IMG/VR virus record: IMGVR_UViG_3300017960_000047
Span: 1-29,724 of that record
Reading direction: 5' to 3' (one strand)
DNA length: 29,724 nt
Source: a virus
Of this stretch, positions 22,134-29,724 are shown one piece after another. The notes beneath the pieces are model-generated. The model was not told the DNA's origin. It saw nothing but the letters and a program-made list of their open reading frames with translations, and searched no databases. The position numbers were made by a program, and so were the translations under genes. Numbering within the stretch: position 1 is the first letter of the stretch; every line of letters starts with the position of its first letter.

Positions 22134-24432
22134 AGACATTACCGTCGCCCGGCTCGTCGTGCCAGTCGTGGCAAAGACTCAGAACTTTGCGAAAGGGCTA
22201 GGTGGTGCCACCAAGCAAGCCGCAAAATGGGCCGCCAATATAGGCGCCACCGTTGCAAAGTTCGGGCTCGCAACGGTGGCCGCCGGCGCTGCCGCTGCGA
22301 CCGGGGCAGTGCTCGGGCTAGGTGCCGCCCTCGCCAAGCTTACAATTGACGCTGTGCCGCTGGAGGGTATCGGCCAAGCCTTCGAGGCGATGGCACGCGA
22401 TGCGGGCTTATCCCTTGAATCAATGCGCAAATCTGCCGCCGGCACCGTATCAGACTTCGAGCTGATGCGGAAAGCGAACGTCGCCTTGACCGGTGCCGGC
22501 GAGGACCTCTCCAAGGAGCTCGGGCAGAACCTACCTCGTCTGCTGGAGATCGCGCGCGCTGCCTCGCGTGCCACGGGAGAGAGTGTCGACTTCCTCTTCG
22601 AGTCCCTGGTCACCGGCGTCAAGCGCAGCTCGCCCATGATGATCGACAACACGGGACTTGCGCTCAGGCTAAGTGAAGCCAATCAGGCGATGGCTGACAG
22701 CATGGGCGTGGCCGTCGACGAGCTGACGGCAGAGCAGAAGCAGATCGCCATCCTGCGCGCCACGGTCAAGGCCGGAGACAAGATGGTCGAGCAGTTCGGC
22801 GGGGGCGCTGTTACGGCAGCCGAGCGGCTGGCTCAGTTCAGGGTGCAGATTCAGAACGCCAAGGATCAGGTCGGCCTGGCGTTCGTACCCGCCTTGAACG
22901 AGCTGCTGAAGCCCATCAACGAGATCGCCAACACGTACGGACCGCAGCTCATCGGCTGGGCGAAGGAGGCCGGCACGTGGCTCGGCAAGAACATGCCCGT
23001 CTTCATCGGCATCGCCAAGTCCGTGCTGGAGGGTGACCTGGGTGGCGCGTTCTACATGGTGCGCGGCATCATCAAACAGACGTTCGGGCCCAAGGGCGTC
23101 GCCGTCTTCGACGAGTGGGTGGGCAAGATCAAGACGTTCATCGCCAACGCGAGAGCGTTCATCGACGAGCTGACGGCCAAGTTCGACGAGCTCAGACCGC
23201 AGATCGAGCAAGCGATGGAGGGCTCCCGCGAGGTGATCGCCGCCGTCTTGGGCTGGCTTGAGACGAACGGGCCGACGATCATCGCCAACGTGCTCGCCGC
23301 GTTCAACTCGTTCCGCGAGTGGTTCGTCACGAACTGGCCTACGATCAAGGCCGTGGGGCTTACCGTCCTCACCGTGTACCAGGCGATCATGGGCGCCCTT
23401 GTCGACACGATCGCTCAAATCATCCCTCCGCTGCAAGAGGCCTTCGGCAACATCACCGGCGCGATGCAGACGTTGGGCATCACGTGGTCGGACGTCGGCA
23501 ACGCGATCCTGACCGCGCTGAAGATAGTCGGGATCGCGTTCATCGCCGTGGTGACGATCATCTGGGGCGCCGTCATGGGCGTCATCAACGTGGTCACGCA
23601 GCTCGCCCTTCATATCTCGACGGTCGCGAAGGACATGGTCGCCAACTTCAAGGCTGGCATCGAAGCCATCTCCATGATCATCGGCGGCGGGATGGCGATC
23701 GTCAAGGGCATCTTCTCGGGCGACCTCGACATGATCCTTCAGGGGATCGTCGCCTTTCGTGAGGGCATCTGGAATCTCATCAAGGTGACCATGATCGGCG
23801 TGTGGAACACCATCAAGCTCACGTTCGGCTCCATCTTTGTCGCCGTGAAGGGCTTCATCGAGGGCTTCCTGAACTTCTTCACGAACTTGAAGGAACGGCT
23901 CGTCGGCGGGTCGATCGTGCCTGATATGATGAGACTGCTTGTGAGCGCGTTGCGCGCAGGCTTCCAGATGGCGCTCGACCTTGCCCATCAACTCGTCGAG
24001 GACATGATCCAGGCGTTCGTCGCACGCATGAACGAGTTCGTCGACGCTGGCAAGGCCATCGTGGAGGGGTTCATCGAGGGCGTCAAGGACAAGGCGCAGA
24101 AGCTGGTCGAGGCGGTCAAGGGCGTGGTCAACAACGCCATCCAGGCGGCCAAGAACCTGTTGGGTATGGGATCGCCGTCGCGCGTGTTCATGGACGTGGG
24201 CGTGCAGTCCATCAGAGGCATGCAGATCGGCATGGAGCGCGCGTCAACAGCCCTTGAGGCTGCGGCATCCGGCGCGGCGTTGACAGCCGTCACTGCCGCG
24301 CGCACGTCGATCGACCGCTCGATGACGCGAGAAGTTCATAACCATTGGGACGTGACCGTCAAGACGGCGGGCAACGCGAAATCGATCGGCAACGACCTGA
24401 AAGCCTACGGTGCCGCGTATGGAGGAACGTGA
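22126..24432 (+). CDS. Tape measure protein
   Basis: A 768-residue tape measure protein, which sets tail length and is released into the host. It starts at a TTG (22126) with AAGGGG upstream, overlapping the stop of the G-T gene; the frame opens earlier at 22078 without a site. An N-terminal Ala/Gly hydrophobic stretch (about residues 35-80) is followed by long amphipathic helices, a central hydrophobic part near residues 471-498 (VVTIIWGAVMGVINVVTQLA), and the usual C-terminal motif MGSPSRVFMDVGVQSIRGMQ. At about 0.15 nm per residue the tail would be roughly 115 nm long. Confidence 0.93.
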   Translation: MARDITVARLVVPVVAKTQNFAKGLGGATKQAAKWAANIGATVAKFGLATVAAGAAAATGAVLGLGAALAKLTIDAVPLEGIGQAFEAMARDAGLSLESMRKSAAGTVSDFELMRKANVALTGAGEDLSKELGQNLPRLLEIARAASRATGESVDFLFESLVTGVKRSSPMMIDNTGLALRLSEANQAMADSMGVAVDELTAEQKQIAILRATVKAGDKMVEQFGGGAVTAAERLAQFRVQIQNAKDQVGLAFVPALNELLKPINEIANTYGPQLIGWAKEAGTWLGKNMPVFIGIAKSVLEGDLGGAFYMVRGIIKQTFGPKGVAVFDEWVGKIKTFIANARAFIDELTAKFDELRPQIEQAMEGSREVIAAVLGWLETNGPTIIANVLAAFNSFREWFVTNWPTIKAVGLTVLTVYQAIMGALVDTIAQIIPPLQEAFGNITGAMQTLGITWSDVGNAILTALKIVGIAFIAVVTIIWGAVMGVINVVTQLALHISTVAKDMVANFKAGIEAISMIIGGGMAIVKGIFSGDLDMILQGIVAFREGIWNLIKVTMIGVWNTIKLTFGSIFVAVKGFIEGFLNFFTNLKERLVGGSIVPDMMRLLVSALRAGFQMALDLAHQLVEDMIQAFVARMNEFVDAGKAIVEGFIEGVKDKAQKLVEAVKGVVNNAIQAAKNLLGMGSPSRVFMDVGVQSIRGMQIGMERASTALEAAASGAALTAVTAARTSIDRSMTREVHNHWDVTVKTAGNAKSIGNDLKAYGAAYGGT

Positions 24433-26837
24433 TGGGTGACTGGAAGTTTCTTGAGGCCGCAGAGGCGTACAATCGCGTGTTGAACCCGGTCATCGGTGCC
24501 AGCTCCAACTACGCTGCGTTGGGAGGCGCGACGGTTTCTCGCGTCAAGACGTACCAGTTCTACCACCGCTGGTCACTGCGTGTGCAGACGAACGCCGACA
24601 ACAAGGGTGTGTCTTTCACGCTCAAGGCGCTGCCGAACGAGACGCACGTCGTATCGCTCGTCGTGCGCGGGACTCTGCCGTCGTCGTGGGACGTCAGTCT
24701 TGACGACTCGAACTACCATAGCATGACCAAGATGCTCGACTTCGACGACGACTGGGCCTGGTACTACGCCTCCATCCCCGCCGCACAGGCCAACGGATCG
24801 ACCACGCTCTACGTGCGGCAGAAGGGCAGTGGGTCGGGCGACTTCTACCTGGACGCCGTGAACGCCGTCAACGACGACACGCTCTCGACGCCGATCGCGG
24901 GCTCGCTGTTAGGATGCGAGTGGCTTGGCACCGAGCACGCGTCGACCTCGCGGCGGAGCATCAGCAGCCGGGCCGGAGGGTACGTGCGCGATTTCAAAGA
25001 CGACTATGGCTTTGGAATCACGCAGCGCACCGGCGCTGGCGCCGCGACCGTCAGCGCCAACGTCCAGGAGAACATCGGTATCTCAGGCGGGCAGATCGTC
25101 AGTGCGCGTCGCACCTCTCGCTCCCTCATCCTGAACGGGGTCTTGAAAGCGTCCTCGACCGTTCCGCTTGACGAGCGGCGCAGCGCGCTTCTCGAGGCAT
25201 TGGCATCCTCGTCGTTCATCGAAGGGAACTCAGGACCGCAGCCCGTGCGTATCTGGTACACCGGCAACGCGCCGGTGCGCGAGATCGAGGCCACGTATAT
25301 GAGCGGGCTTGAAGGAAGCGTGACGGTCGACTCAGCCAACGTGTACGAGAACGTCCCGCTCCAGTTCATCGCGTCGGCGCCCGACTGGTACGTCATCAAG
25401 GAGACCGCGCTAGACCTCGACACGAGCGATACGTTCGCTCAATACGGCGCCGTCGCGCACGTCGATGGCGACTGGGACAACTTCACCGTGCCAAGCGCCA
25501 TGACCACGAACGGCATCTACTATCTCGCCGAGGACGCCACCTACGTGTACATGGGCGGGGGGTTCACCAACGGGGACGGCAAGGCCGATTGCGACTACAT
25601 CATGCGCTATCACAAGCAAGACAAGACGTACAGCGCGATGGACAAGGGTTTGAACAGCAACGTTCGCTTCATGCTCGTCGGGCCGGATGACAAGGTGTAC
25701 GTCACGGGCGACTTCACGGCGGACGGCAACGCGACGGCCATGCGCCGGGCGTGCTACTGGGACGGGAGCTCGTTCACCGAGCTGGCGAACCTGAATGGCA
25801 TTTGCTACGGGATTCTGTTCGATCGCTTGGGCAACATCTACCTGTTCGGGGCGTTCACGCAGGTGGGCGGGGTCGCCAAGGCTTACCTCGTCGTCTCAAA
25901 GGACGGCGGATCGACATGGGCGATCCTGGGCACGGGCGTCAACGGGGCGGTACTCGCCGGCTGCGTGGACGTCGACGGCACGCTCGTCTTTTGCGGTATG
26001 TTCACTACGGCGCATGGAGCGACCGTCAACCGGGTTGCGCGTTGGGACCCAGTCGCTGAAGCATGGTCTGCAATGGCAAGCGGGGTTGACGCCGATCCGA
26101 ATGACGTGGTACTCTCTCCTGATGGGCGAGTGTTCATCGCAGAGGACTACATCAAGTACTACGACGGCAACACATGGGTTGAAGTCGAGACAGCCACGAC
26201 CGGGGAAGTCTTTCGGATGGAGTTCGGGCCGGACGGTCTGCTATACCTCGCGGGCGATTTCAGCGACATCGGCGGGCTCATCGCCGGCTATGGGGTGGCC
26301 GTATACAACGGGGCAGTGTTCGCGCACATCGGGTGCAAGCCGGCGCGCGGGCCGGCGCCTGTGCGTGACGTGCATCATGCGTTACCGTGTGACGTCGACC
26401 CTGCATCGTCGCTGCTGTACGACCTTTACATTGCCACGTCTGAAGTCTTGGGCACGAACAACTACTACGCCGGGGTCACGACCTGCACGAACGACGGCAA
26501 GCTGCCCGCCGCGCCGTTCGTCTCCATCAGTCGCAGCGGGGGTGACGGCGCTGAGCTGTGGATCCTACGCAACGAACGCAGCGGGCGGCAGATATGGTTT
26601 GACTACCCGCTCCAGGATGGGGAAGAGATACGCATCGACCTGCGCGATCACCGCTCGAAGACCTTCTGGTCGTCGTTTTGGGGCTGGCGCAACGACGCGT
26701 TCTTCAAGAACAGCGACGTCACGAAATTTGCGCTTCTGCCTGGCGCCAACGACATCGCGTGCTTTGTGGATCCAGATAACTCGCCGACCGTTGATGCCTA
26801 TATCCTGTGGCGCGAACGTTATGACGGGGTGAACTGA
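24432..26837 (+). CDS. Distal tail (Dit)-like protein with inserted beta-propeller
   Basis: An 801-residue tail-tip protein. Residues 1-150 form a beta-sandwich like a carbohydrate-binding module (FYHRWSLRVQTNADNKGVSF). Residues about 155-330 are Dit-like (EWLGTEHASTSRRSISSRAG, GVLKASSTVPLDERRSALLE). Residues about 350-640 carry at least six propeller-type repeats of about 45 residues (YVYMGGGFTNGDG, KVYVTGDFTADGN, NIYLFGAFTQVGG, LVFCGMFTTAHGA, LLYLAGDFSDIGG). The last 100 residues resume the Dit-like fold (WFDYPLQDGEEIRIDL, then FALLPGANDIACFV). So a propeller splits the Dit-like fold and probably faces outward to bind a receptor. Start overlaps the tape measure stop (TGATG) with GGAGGAACG upstream. 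Confidence 0.8.
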   Translation: MGDWKFLEAAEAYNRVLNPVIGASSNYAALGGATVSRVKTYQFYHRWSLRVQTNADNKGVSFTLKALPNETHVVSLVVRGTLPSSWDVSLDDSNYHSMTKMLDFDDDWAWYYASIPAAQANGSTTLYVRQKGSGSGDFYLDAVNAVNDDTLSTPIAGSLLGCEWLGTEHASTSRRSISSRAGGYVRDFKDDYGFGITQRTGAGAATVSANVQENIGISGGQIVSARRTSRSLILNGVLKASSTVPLDERRSALLEALASSSFIEGNSGPQPVRIWYTGNAPVREIEATYMSGLEGSVTVDSANVYENVPLQFIASAPDWYVIKETALDLDTSDTFAQYGAVAHVDGDWDNFTVPSAMTTNGIYYLAEDATYVYMGGGFTNGDGKADCDYIMRYHKQDKTYSAMDKGLNSNVRFMLVGPDDKVYVTGDFTADGNATAMRRACYWDGSSFTELANLNGICYGILFDRLGNIYLFGAFTQVGGVAKAYLVVSKDGGSTWAILGTGVNGAVLAGCVDVDGTLVFCGMFTTAHGATVNRVARWDPVAEAWSAMASGVDADPNDVVLSPDGRVFIAEDYIKYYDGNTWVEVETATTGEVFRMEFGPDGLLYLAGDFSDIGGLIAGYGVAVYNGAVFAHIGCKPARGPAPVRDVHHALPCDVDPASSLLYDLYIATSEVLGTNNYYAGVTTCTNDGKLPAAPFVSISRSGGDGAELWILRNERSGRQIWFDYPLQDGEEIRIDLRDHRSKTFWSSFWGWRNDAFFKNSDVTKFALLPGANDIACFVDPDNSPTVDAYILWRERYDGVN

Positions 26838-27985
26838 TGCCTGGCTCTTGGGAGATATGGTTGAACGACAATCGCGGGCGTCGCATCGCCGACCCTCGCG
26901 GACAATCGCTCATCGCTGACCACAAGGGCTTCAGCGTCTCCCTACGAGCGAACAAGCCGGCGCCGTTTGAGCTCCGCATCCCTCCATCGTTCGACCCGCG
27001 CTACATCGGCAAGGACTTCATGGTCGAGTTCTGGCGCTATCCGGCGGGCCGACGGGCCGCGTTCTTCCAGGTGTACTTCGTGCGCTTCATCGAGCTTGTG
27101 CGTCAACATGGGGAAAGCTCGATCATCGTCAAGGGCTACGATCCAAAGCATTTGCTCTCTCGACGCATCGTCGCCGCGTACGCCAACGAAACCCAGTCGG
27201 CCAAGACCGACTACGCCGACGACATGATGAAGGAGGTCGTCACCGAGTCAGAAGCCGATGGCGTCGATCCAACGCCGACCTATGGCACACGGGCGTGGTC
27301 GCTGATGACGGTCGCGGGTGACGACGGGCTAGGGCCGTCGATCACGAAAGGGATGGCCTTCAAGAAGCTGATGGAGTTGGACGGCACGGGCATCCTGCCG
27401 GACATCGCTAACGAGGCCAAGGAACGAGGGCACGAGGTCTTCTTCGACGTGGTGCCCGTGTTCACGCCGAGCGGGCTCTCGTTCCAGTTCCGCACGGCCA
27501 TCGACCAGCCGCGCCCGAACCTGCGCCAGCTAGTCGTGTTCTCAGACGAGCTGGGCACGCTGAGTGAAGGCCGGCTCGTCACCGATTACAGGGACGAGTT
27601 CAACTCGGCCTACGCCGGCGGGGTCGGCACGGAAGACTCGCGGAACGTGCAGCAGGCCTACAACGAGTCAGCGCACGATCAAGGACCGTTCGGGCGCATC
27701 GAAGAGTTCGTCAGTGCTACGCACGTCGAGGATGACAACGACCAGATCACCGCCGTTGCGCGCACGGCTCTCACCGAGGGGCTGCCGCAACGTTACTTCT
27801 CGTGCGTGCCGTTGGACGTTGCCCCGGCGCTTTACGGCGTGCATTGGGGGTACGGCAATCGGGTCGGCGCCCGCTTTTGGAAGCAGACCTACGAAGGCCT
27901 CGTGCGGGGCGTCACGATCACGGTCACGCCTGATGAGCCCGAAGCGATCCAGCCGCACATCACATGGGAGGCTGCTTGGACATGA
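26837..27985 (+). CDS. ReqiPepy6 Gp37-like tail hub protein
   Basis: A 382-residue protein that matches the siphovirus ReqiPepy6 Gp37-like family, usually found after Dit genes and thought to form the tail hub. Landmarks are WEIWLNDNRGRRIAD at the start, SVSLRANKPAPFELRIP, FFQVYFVRFIELV, VKGYDPKHLLSRRIV, FFDVVPVFTPSGLSFQFRTA and RYFSCVPLDVAPALYGVHWG, ending in VRGVTITVTPDEPEAIQPH. No lysin domain is seen. The start overlaps the previous stop (TGATG). Confidence 0.85.
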   Translation: MPGSWEIWLNDNRGRRIADPRGQSLIADHKGFSVSLRANKPAPFELRIPPSFDPRYIGKDFMVEFWRYPAGRRAAFFQVYFVRFIELVRQHGESSIIVKGYDPKHLLSRRIVAAYANETQSAKTDYADDMMKEVVTESEADGVDPTPTYGTRAWSLMTVAGDDGLGPSITKGMAFKKLMELDGTGILPDIANEAKERGHEVFFDVVPVFTPSGLSFQFRTAIDQPRPNLRQLVVFSDELGTLSEGRLVTDYRDEFNSAYAGGVGTEDSRNVQQAYNESAHDQGPFGRIEEFVSATHVEDDNDQITAVARTALTEGLPQRYFSCVPLDVAPALYGVHWGYGNRVGARFWKQTYEGLVRGVTITVTPDEPEAIQPHITWEAAWT

Positions 27986-28413
27986 CGATCGCATACGACC
28001 CGATGATCAGCGATCTCTTGGCGCGCATCAGTAAGCTTGAGAAAGAGTTAGCTCGCTTGCGAACCGTCGAGATACCCACGCCGACCGTTGACACAAACGT
28101 GGCGCTCAGCACGTACTCGGCGCGCACGATCGGCACGACCTACCAGGCCGCGACCGATGGGTATGTGGTTGCGCGCATCCAGGCCAATTCGGACGCCGAC
28201 TGTGGCTATCTTCGCGGTTACGCAGGCACGTCGTCGCCGCCCGGCACGGTGAGGAACGGGGCCAGCGTCTACTACAACTCCGGCGCGGGCATCTATCTCG
28301 ATTGGAACGGGTTCTGTATGCCTGTCAAGAGCGGGTGGTACTATCGGGTGGTGCTCACCACGCGCGCCGGCGGGTTGGCGTCTGCGATGTACTGGGTGGC
28401 TCAATCGGCATGA
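27982..28413 (+). CDS. Tail-tip protein with coiled-coil stalk
   Basis: A 143-residue protein. Residues about 8-30 form a short trimer-type coiled coil (SDLLARISKLEKELARLRTV). The rest is a beta-rich head (STYSARTIGTTYQAATDGYV, DADCGYLRGYAGTSS, GIYLDWNGFCMPVKSGWYYR). A small stalk plus compact beta head at the end of the tail operon is typical of tail-tip or receptor-binding proteins. ATG 27982 overlaps the hub stop; the frame from 27964 is not needed. It is the last gene of the rightward structural block before a new promoter. Confidence 0.72.
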   Translation: MTIAYDPMISDLLARISKLEKELARLRTVEIPTPTVDTNVALSTYSARTIGTTYQAATDGYVVARIQANSDADCGYLRGYAGTSSPPGTVRNGASVYYNSGAGIYLDWNGFCMPVKSGWYYRVVLTTRAGGLASAMYWVAQSA

Positions 28414-28424
28414 TCACGAACGGA

Positions 28425-28453
28425 TTGACAAACGCGTCTAGTTGGCCTATCAT
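28425..28453 (+). promoter_or_regulatory. Rightward sigma-70-type promoter before the ParB-like genes
   Basis: TTGACA (28425-28430) and TATCAT (28448-28453) are 17 bp apart. The start would be near 28460, giving a leader of about 47 nt to the ATG at 28507. The 93-bp gap between the tail operon and this gene is the widest in the right half of the window, which supports a new transcription unit. Confidence 0.72.
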
Positions 28454-28506
28454 AGGGAGGCGAGGGGAGACCGTTGCCTCTTTTGCTGTCACGTCAAGGA
28501 GACCGC

Positions 28507-29064
28507 ATGATGCAAGCGACTTTTGAGCGGCTTGACACTCTCGTTCGGCTTCCTCGCAACCCCAAGCTGCACGACCTCCAAGATATCAACGATGCGTACG
28601 ACGAGTTCGGCTTCATCCAGCGAATCATCATCAACGACGTCACCGGTCGGCTGATCGCCGGCGCAGGACGCGTGGACACGCTGCAGAGGCGCAAGGTTGC
28701 CGGCAAGGAAGCGCCGGCAAACATCAAGGTCGATCAAGACGGCATGTGGCTCGTGCCGGCTGACCGGGTGAGCGTTCCAGAGAGCAAGGAGGAGGCGGCG
28801 AGCTTGGCGTTGAACAGGATCGGGGAGAACGAAGGATACGACGACCGGCTGCTCGCCTCCATCCTCTCCGACCTGGCGGCAGACGGCCAGCGTGAGGGTG
28901 TCGACGGCCTGGCAGGGACCGGGTTCGACGGAGACGACCTGGACGCCCTGTTACTCAAGCTGCAATCGTCGGGACCGTTGCCGGAGGACGAGGACGGGAG
29001 TCGTGACGAGGACGAGTATCGCTGCCCGCAGTGCGGATATGAGTGGTCTGGGAGGCCGAGATGA
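28507..29064 (+). CDS. ParB-like protein with C-terminal half zinc ribbon
   Basis: A 185-residue protein. Its ParB-like domain has LVRLPRNPKLHDLQDINDAY, RLIAGAGRVDTLQRRKV (the box normally GHxR, here GAGR) and AASLALNRIGENEGYDDRLL. Family members bind or cut DNA; many phage copies sit next to DNA modification genes. A hydrophilic acidic linker leads to YRCPQCGYEWSG, only two Cys, a half zinc-ribbon. AAGGAG precedes ATG 28507 (ATG 28510 also in frame). It overlaps the next ParB-like gene by an ATGA. The altered box and zinc tail suggest a diverged regulatory or adaptor role. Confidence 0.78.
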   Translation: MMQATFERLDTLVRLPRNPKLHDLQDINDAYDEFGFIQRIIINDVTGRLIAGAGRVDTLQRRKVAGKEAPANIKVDQDGMWLVPADRVSVPESKEEAASLALNRIGENEGYDDRLLASILSDLAADGQREGVDGLAGTGFDGDDLDALLLKLQSSGPLPEDEDGSRDEDEYRCPQCGYEWSGRPR

Positions 29065-29724
29065 GCGAGCGAGAGTTCGAGACCGAGATGGTTGACGTGG
29101 GTGACCTGAAGGATCATCCTCAGAACTACCAGCAGCATCCAAACGATCAGCTCGAACATCTGATGCAGAGCCTGCGAGAGAACGCTGTTTACCGCAACGT
29201 CGTGGTCGCCCGTGACAACACGCTGCTCGCCGGACACGGTGTCGTGGAGGCAGCGCGGCGTCTCGGGCTGAAGCGCATGCCGGTATACCGCCTCGACCTC
29301 GACCCGTTCGAGCCTCGCGCGCTGAAGGTGCTGACCGGGGATAATGAGGCTAATCATCTGGCAGAGCGTGACGATCGTCTGCTGTCGGAGCTGTTGAAGC
29401 AGGTGCGCGACGCGGAGGACGTAAGCCTTCTTGGCACCGGGTATGATGACAAGATGCTGGCGAACCTGGTCTACGTCACGCGGCCAGCTCATGAGATCGA
29501 GACCTTCGACGCCGCAGCTGAATGGGTGGGAATGCCGGAGTTCGATCCTGTGCATCAGCCCAGCCTCAGCATCAACGTTCATTTTCGCAACCAAGAAGAC
29601 AAGCTGCGGTTCGGGAAAGAGATCGGGGTCGAGCTGACGGAGAAGAGCAAGTACACCTGGTGGCCGTCGAAGAAGCACGAGGACGTGAGATCCATCATGT
29701 TCGAGGGCGAAGCTGATGAGCGTG
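29061..29724 (+). CDS. Second ParB-like protein, 3' end outside the window
   Basis: At least 221 residues are visible with no stop before the window edge. The ParB-like core is FETEMVDVGDLKDHPQNYQQ, HPNDQLEHLMQSLREN, YRNVVVARDNTLLAGHGVVE then AARRLGLKRMPVY, with the intact GHG box (residues 58-60), followed by LTGDNEANHLAERDDRLLSE. Then come GYDDKMLANLVYV and, near the edge, SKYTWWPSKKHEDVRS. The arrangement parallels the first ParB-like gene, so the two are probably a tandem duplication. GGGAGG lies before the ATG, which overlaps the previous stop. Such genes often precede DNA methyltransferase or nuclease genes in phages. Confidence 0.8.
   Translation, partial: MSEREFETEMVDVGDLKDHPQNYQQHPNDQLEHLMQSLRENAVYRNVVVARDNTLLAGHGVVEAARRLGLKRMPVYRLDLDPFEPRALKVLTGDNEANHLAERDDRLLSELLKQVRDAEDVSLLGTGYDDKMLANLVYVTRPAHEIETFDAAAEWVGMPEFDPVHQPSLSINVHFRNQEDKLRFGKEIGVELTEKSKYTWWPSKKHEDVRSIMFEGEADER

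Noticed and set aside
22669-23991. 440-codon antisense frame opposite the tape measure
   Set aside because: Composed of Asp/Arg/His/Leu repeats typical of GC-rich antisense shadows; no ribosome site, and the tape measure on the other strand is certain. The long antisense frames at 13108-14106 and 1807-2622 are rejected for the same reason.
24280-24308. TTGACA near the end of the tape measure gene as a promoter
   Set aside because: No -10-like hexamer lies 16-18 bp downstream; the match is explained by coding sequence.
25795-26832. 345-codon frame inside the Dit-like gene
   Set aside because: Ser/Arg/Thr-rich shadow in an alternative frame of a well-supported gene.
28457-28484. Hairpin GAGGC/GCCTC followed by TTTT near the third promoter
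   Set aside because: The 5' arm lies before or at the predicted transcription start, so the hairpin would not form in that RNA, and the 5-bp stem is weak for a terminator of the upstream operon.
1-29724. CRISPR arrays, insertion sequences, integrase or rRNA genes
   Set aside because: No regularly spaced repeat-spacer pattern, transposase or recombinase motif, or rRNA sequence was found on either strand.

Overview
This window is a contiguous, GC-rich piece of a tailed double-stranded DNA phage (or prophage) of the long, non-contractile-tail (siphovirus) type. The evidence is the ordered set of structural genes: terminase, portal, head morphogenesis, protease/scaffold, HK97-fold capsid, neck proteins, tail terminator, tail tube, a frameshifted tail chaperone, a 768-residue tape measure, a Dit-like protein, a ReqiPepy6 Gp37-like hub and a tail-tip protein. 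No sheath, baseplate wedge or other contractile-tail gene is seen. No integrase, repressor, endolysin or replication gene is seen either, so lifestyle and host cannot be fixed. Shine-Dalgarno sites and TTGACA-N17-TACAAT promoters show a bacterial host using a standard housekeeping sigma factor, and a Tat signal peptide implies a host with a Tat pathway.

Layout. Positions 1-905 carry leftward genes: the first codons of a gene leaving the window, a SWIM zinc-finger protein, and an unknown helical protein. Positions 906-1708 are an 800-bp non-coding divergent region. It holds a tRNA-like element, several hairpins, four copies of an ACTGCCG motif, one leftward and one rightward promoter, and an 18-bp palindrome just downstream of the rightward start. 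From 1709 to 28413 everything reads rightward. The order is a small membrane protein, terminase small and large subunits, portal and Mu gpF-like head protein; a Tat-signal protein and a 53-aa membrane protein; a second promoter followed at once by a terminator-like hairpin; a fibre cassette (unknown gene, 912-aa repeat-rich fibre, two accessory proteins); protease-scaffold, decoration and major capsid proteins; a protein with a peripheral-subunit-binding-like domain; head-tail connector, stopper and gp10-like protein; a beta-helix spike with a companion; and the tail terminator. A four-gene glycan cassette follows (two GT4-type glycosyltransferases, a PAPS-dependent sulfotransferase, a GT-A glycosyltransferase), then the tail tube, the G/GT chaperone with a C_CCA_AAA slippery site, tape measure, Dit-like protein with an inserted beta-propeller, Gp37-like hub and tip protein. 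A third promoter at 28425 starts a new unit with two tandem ParB-like genes, the second cut by the window edge.

How it fits together. Most genes are packed with stop/start overlaps, so they are probably translated as coupled operons. The most unusual part is the glycosyltransferase-sulfotransferase cassette inside the tail operon. Its position suggests that the phage decorates its own virion, probably tail or fibre proteins, with a sulfated sugar; this is inference. Several surface-exposed proteins carry repeat or lectin-like folds (20-residue fibre repeats, beta-helix, beta-propeller), which fits a phage that invests heavily in adsorption structures.
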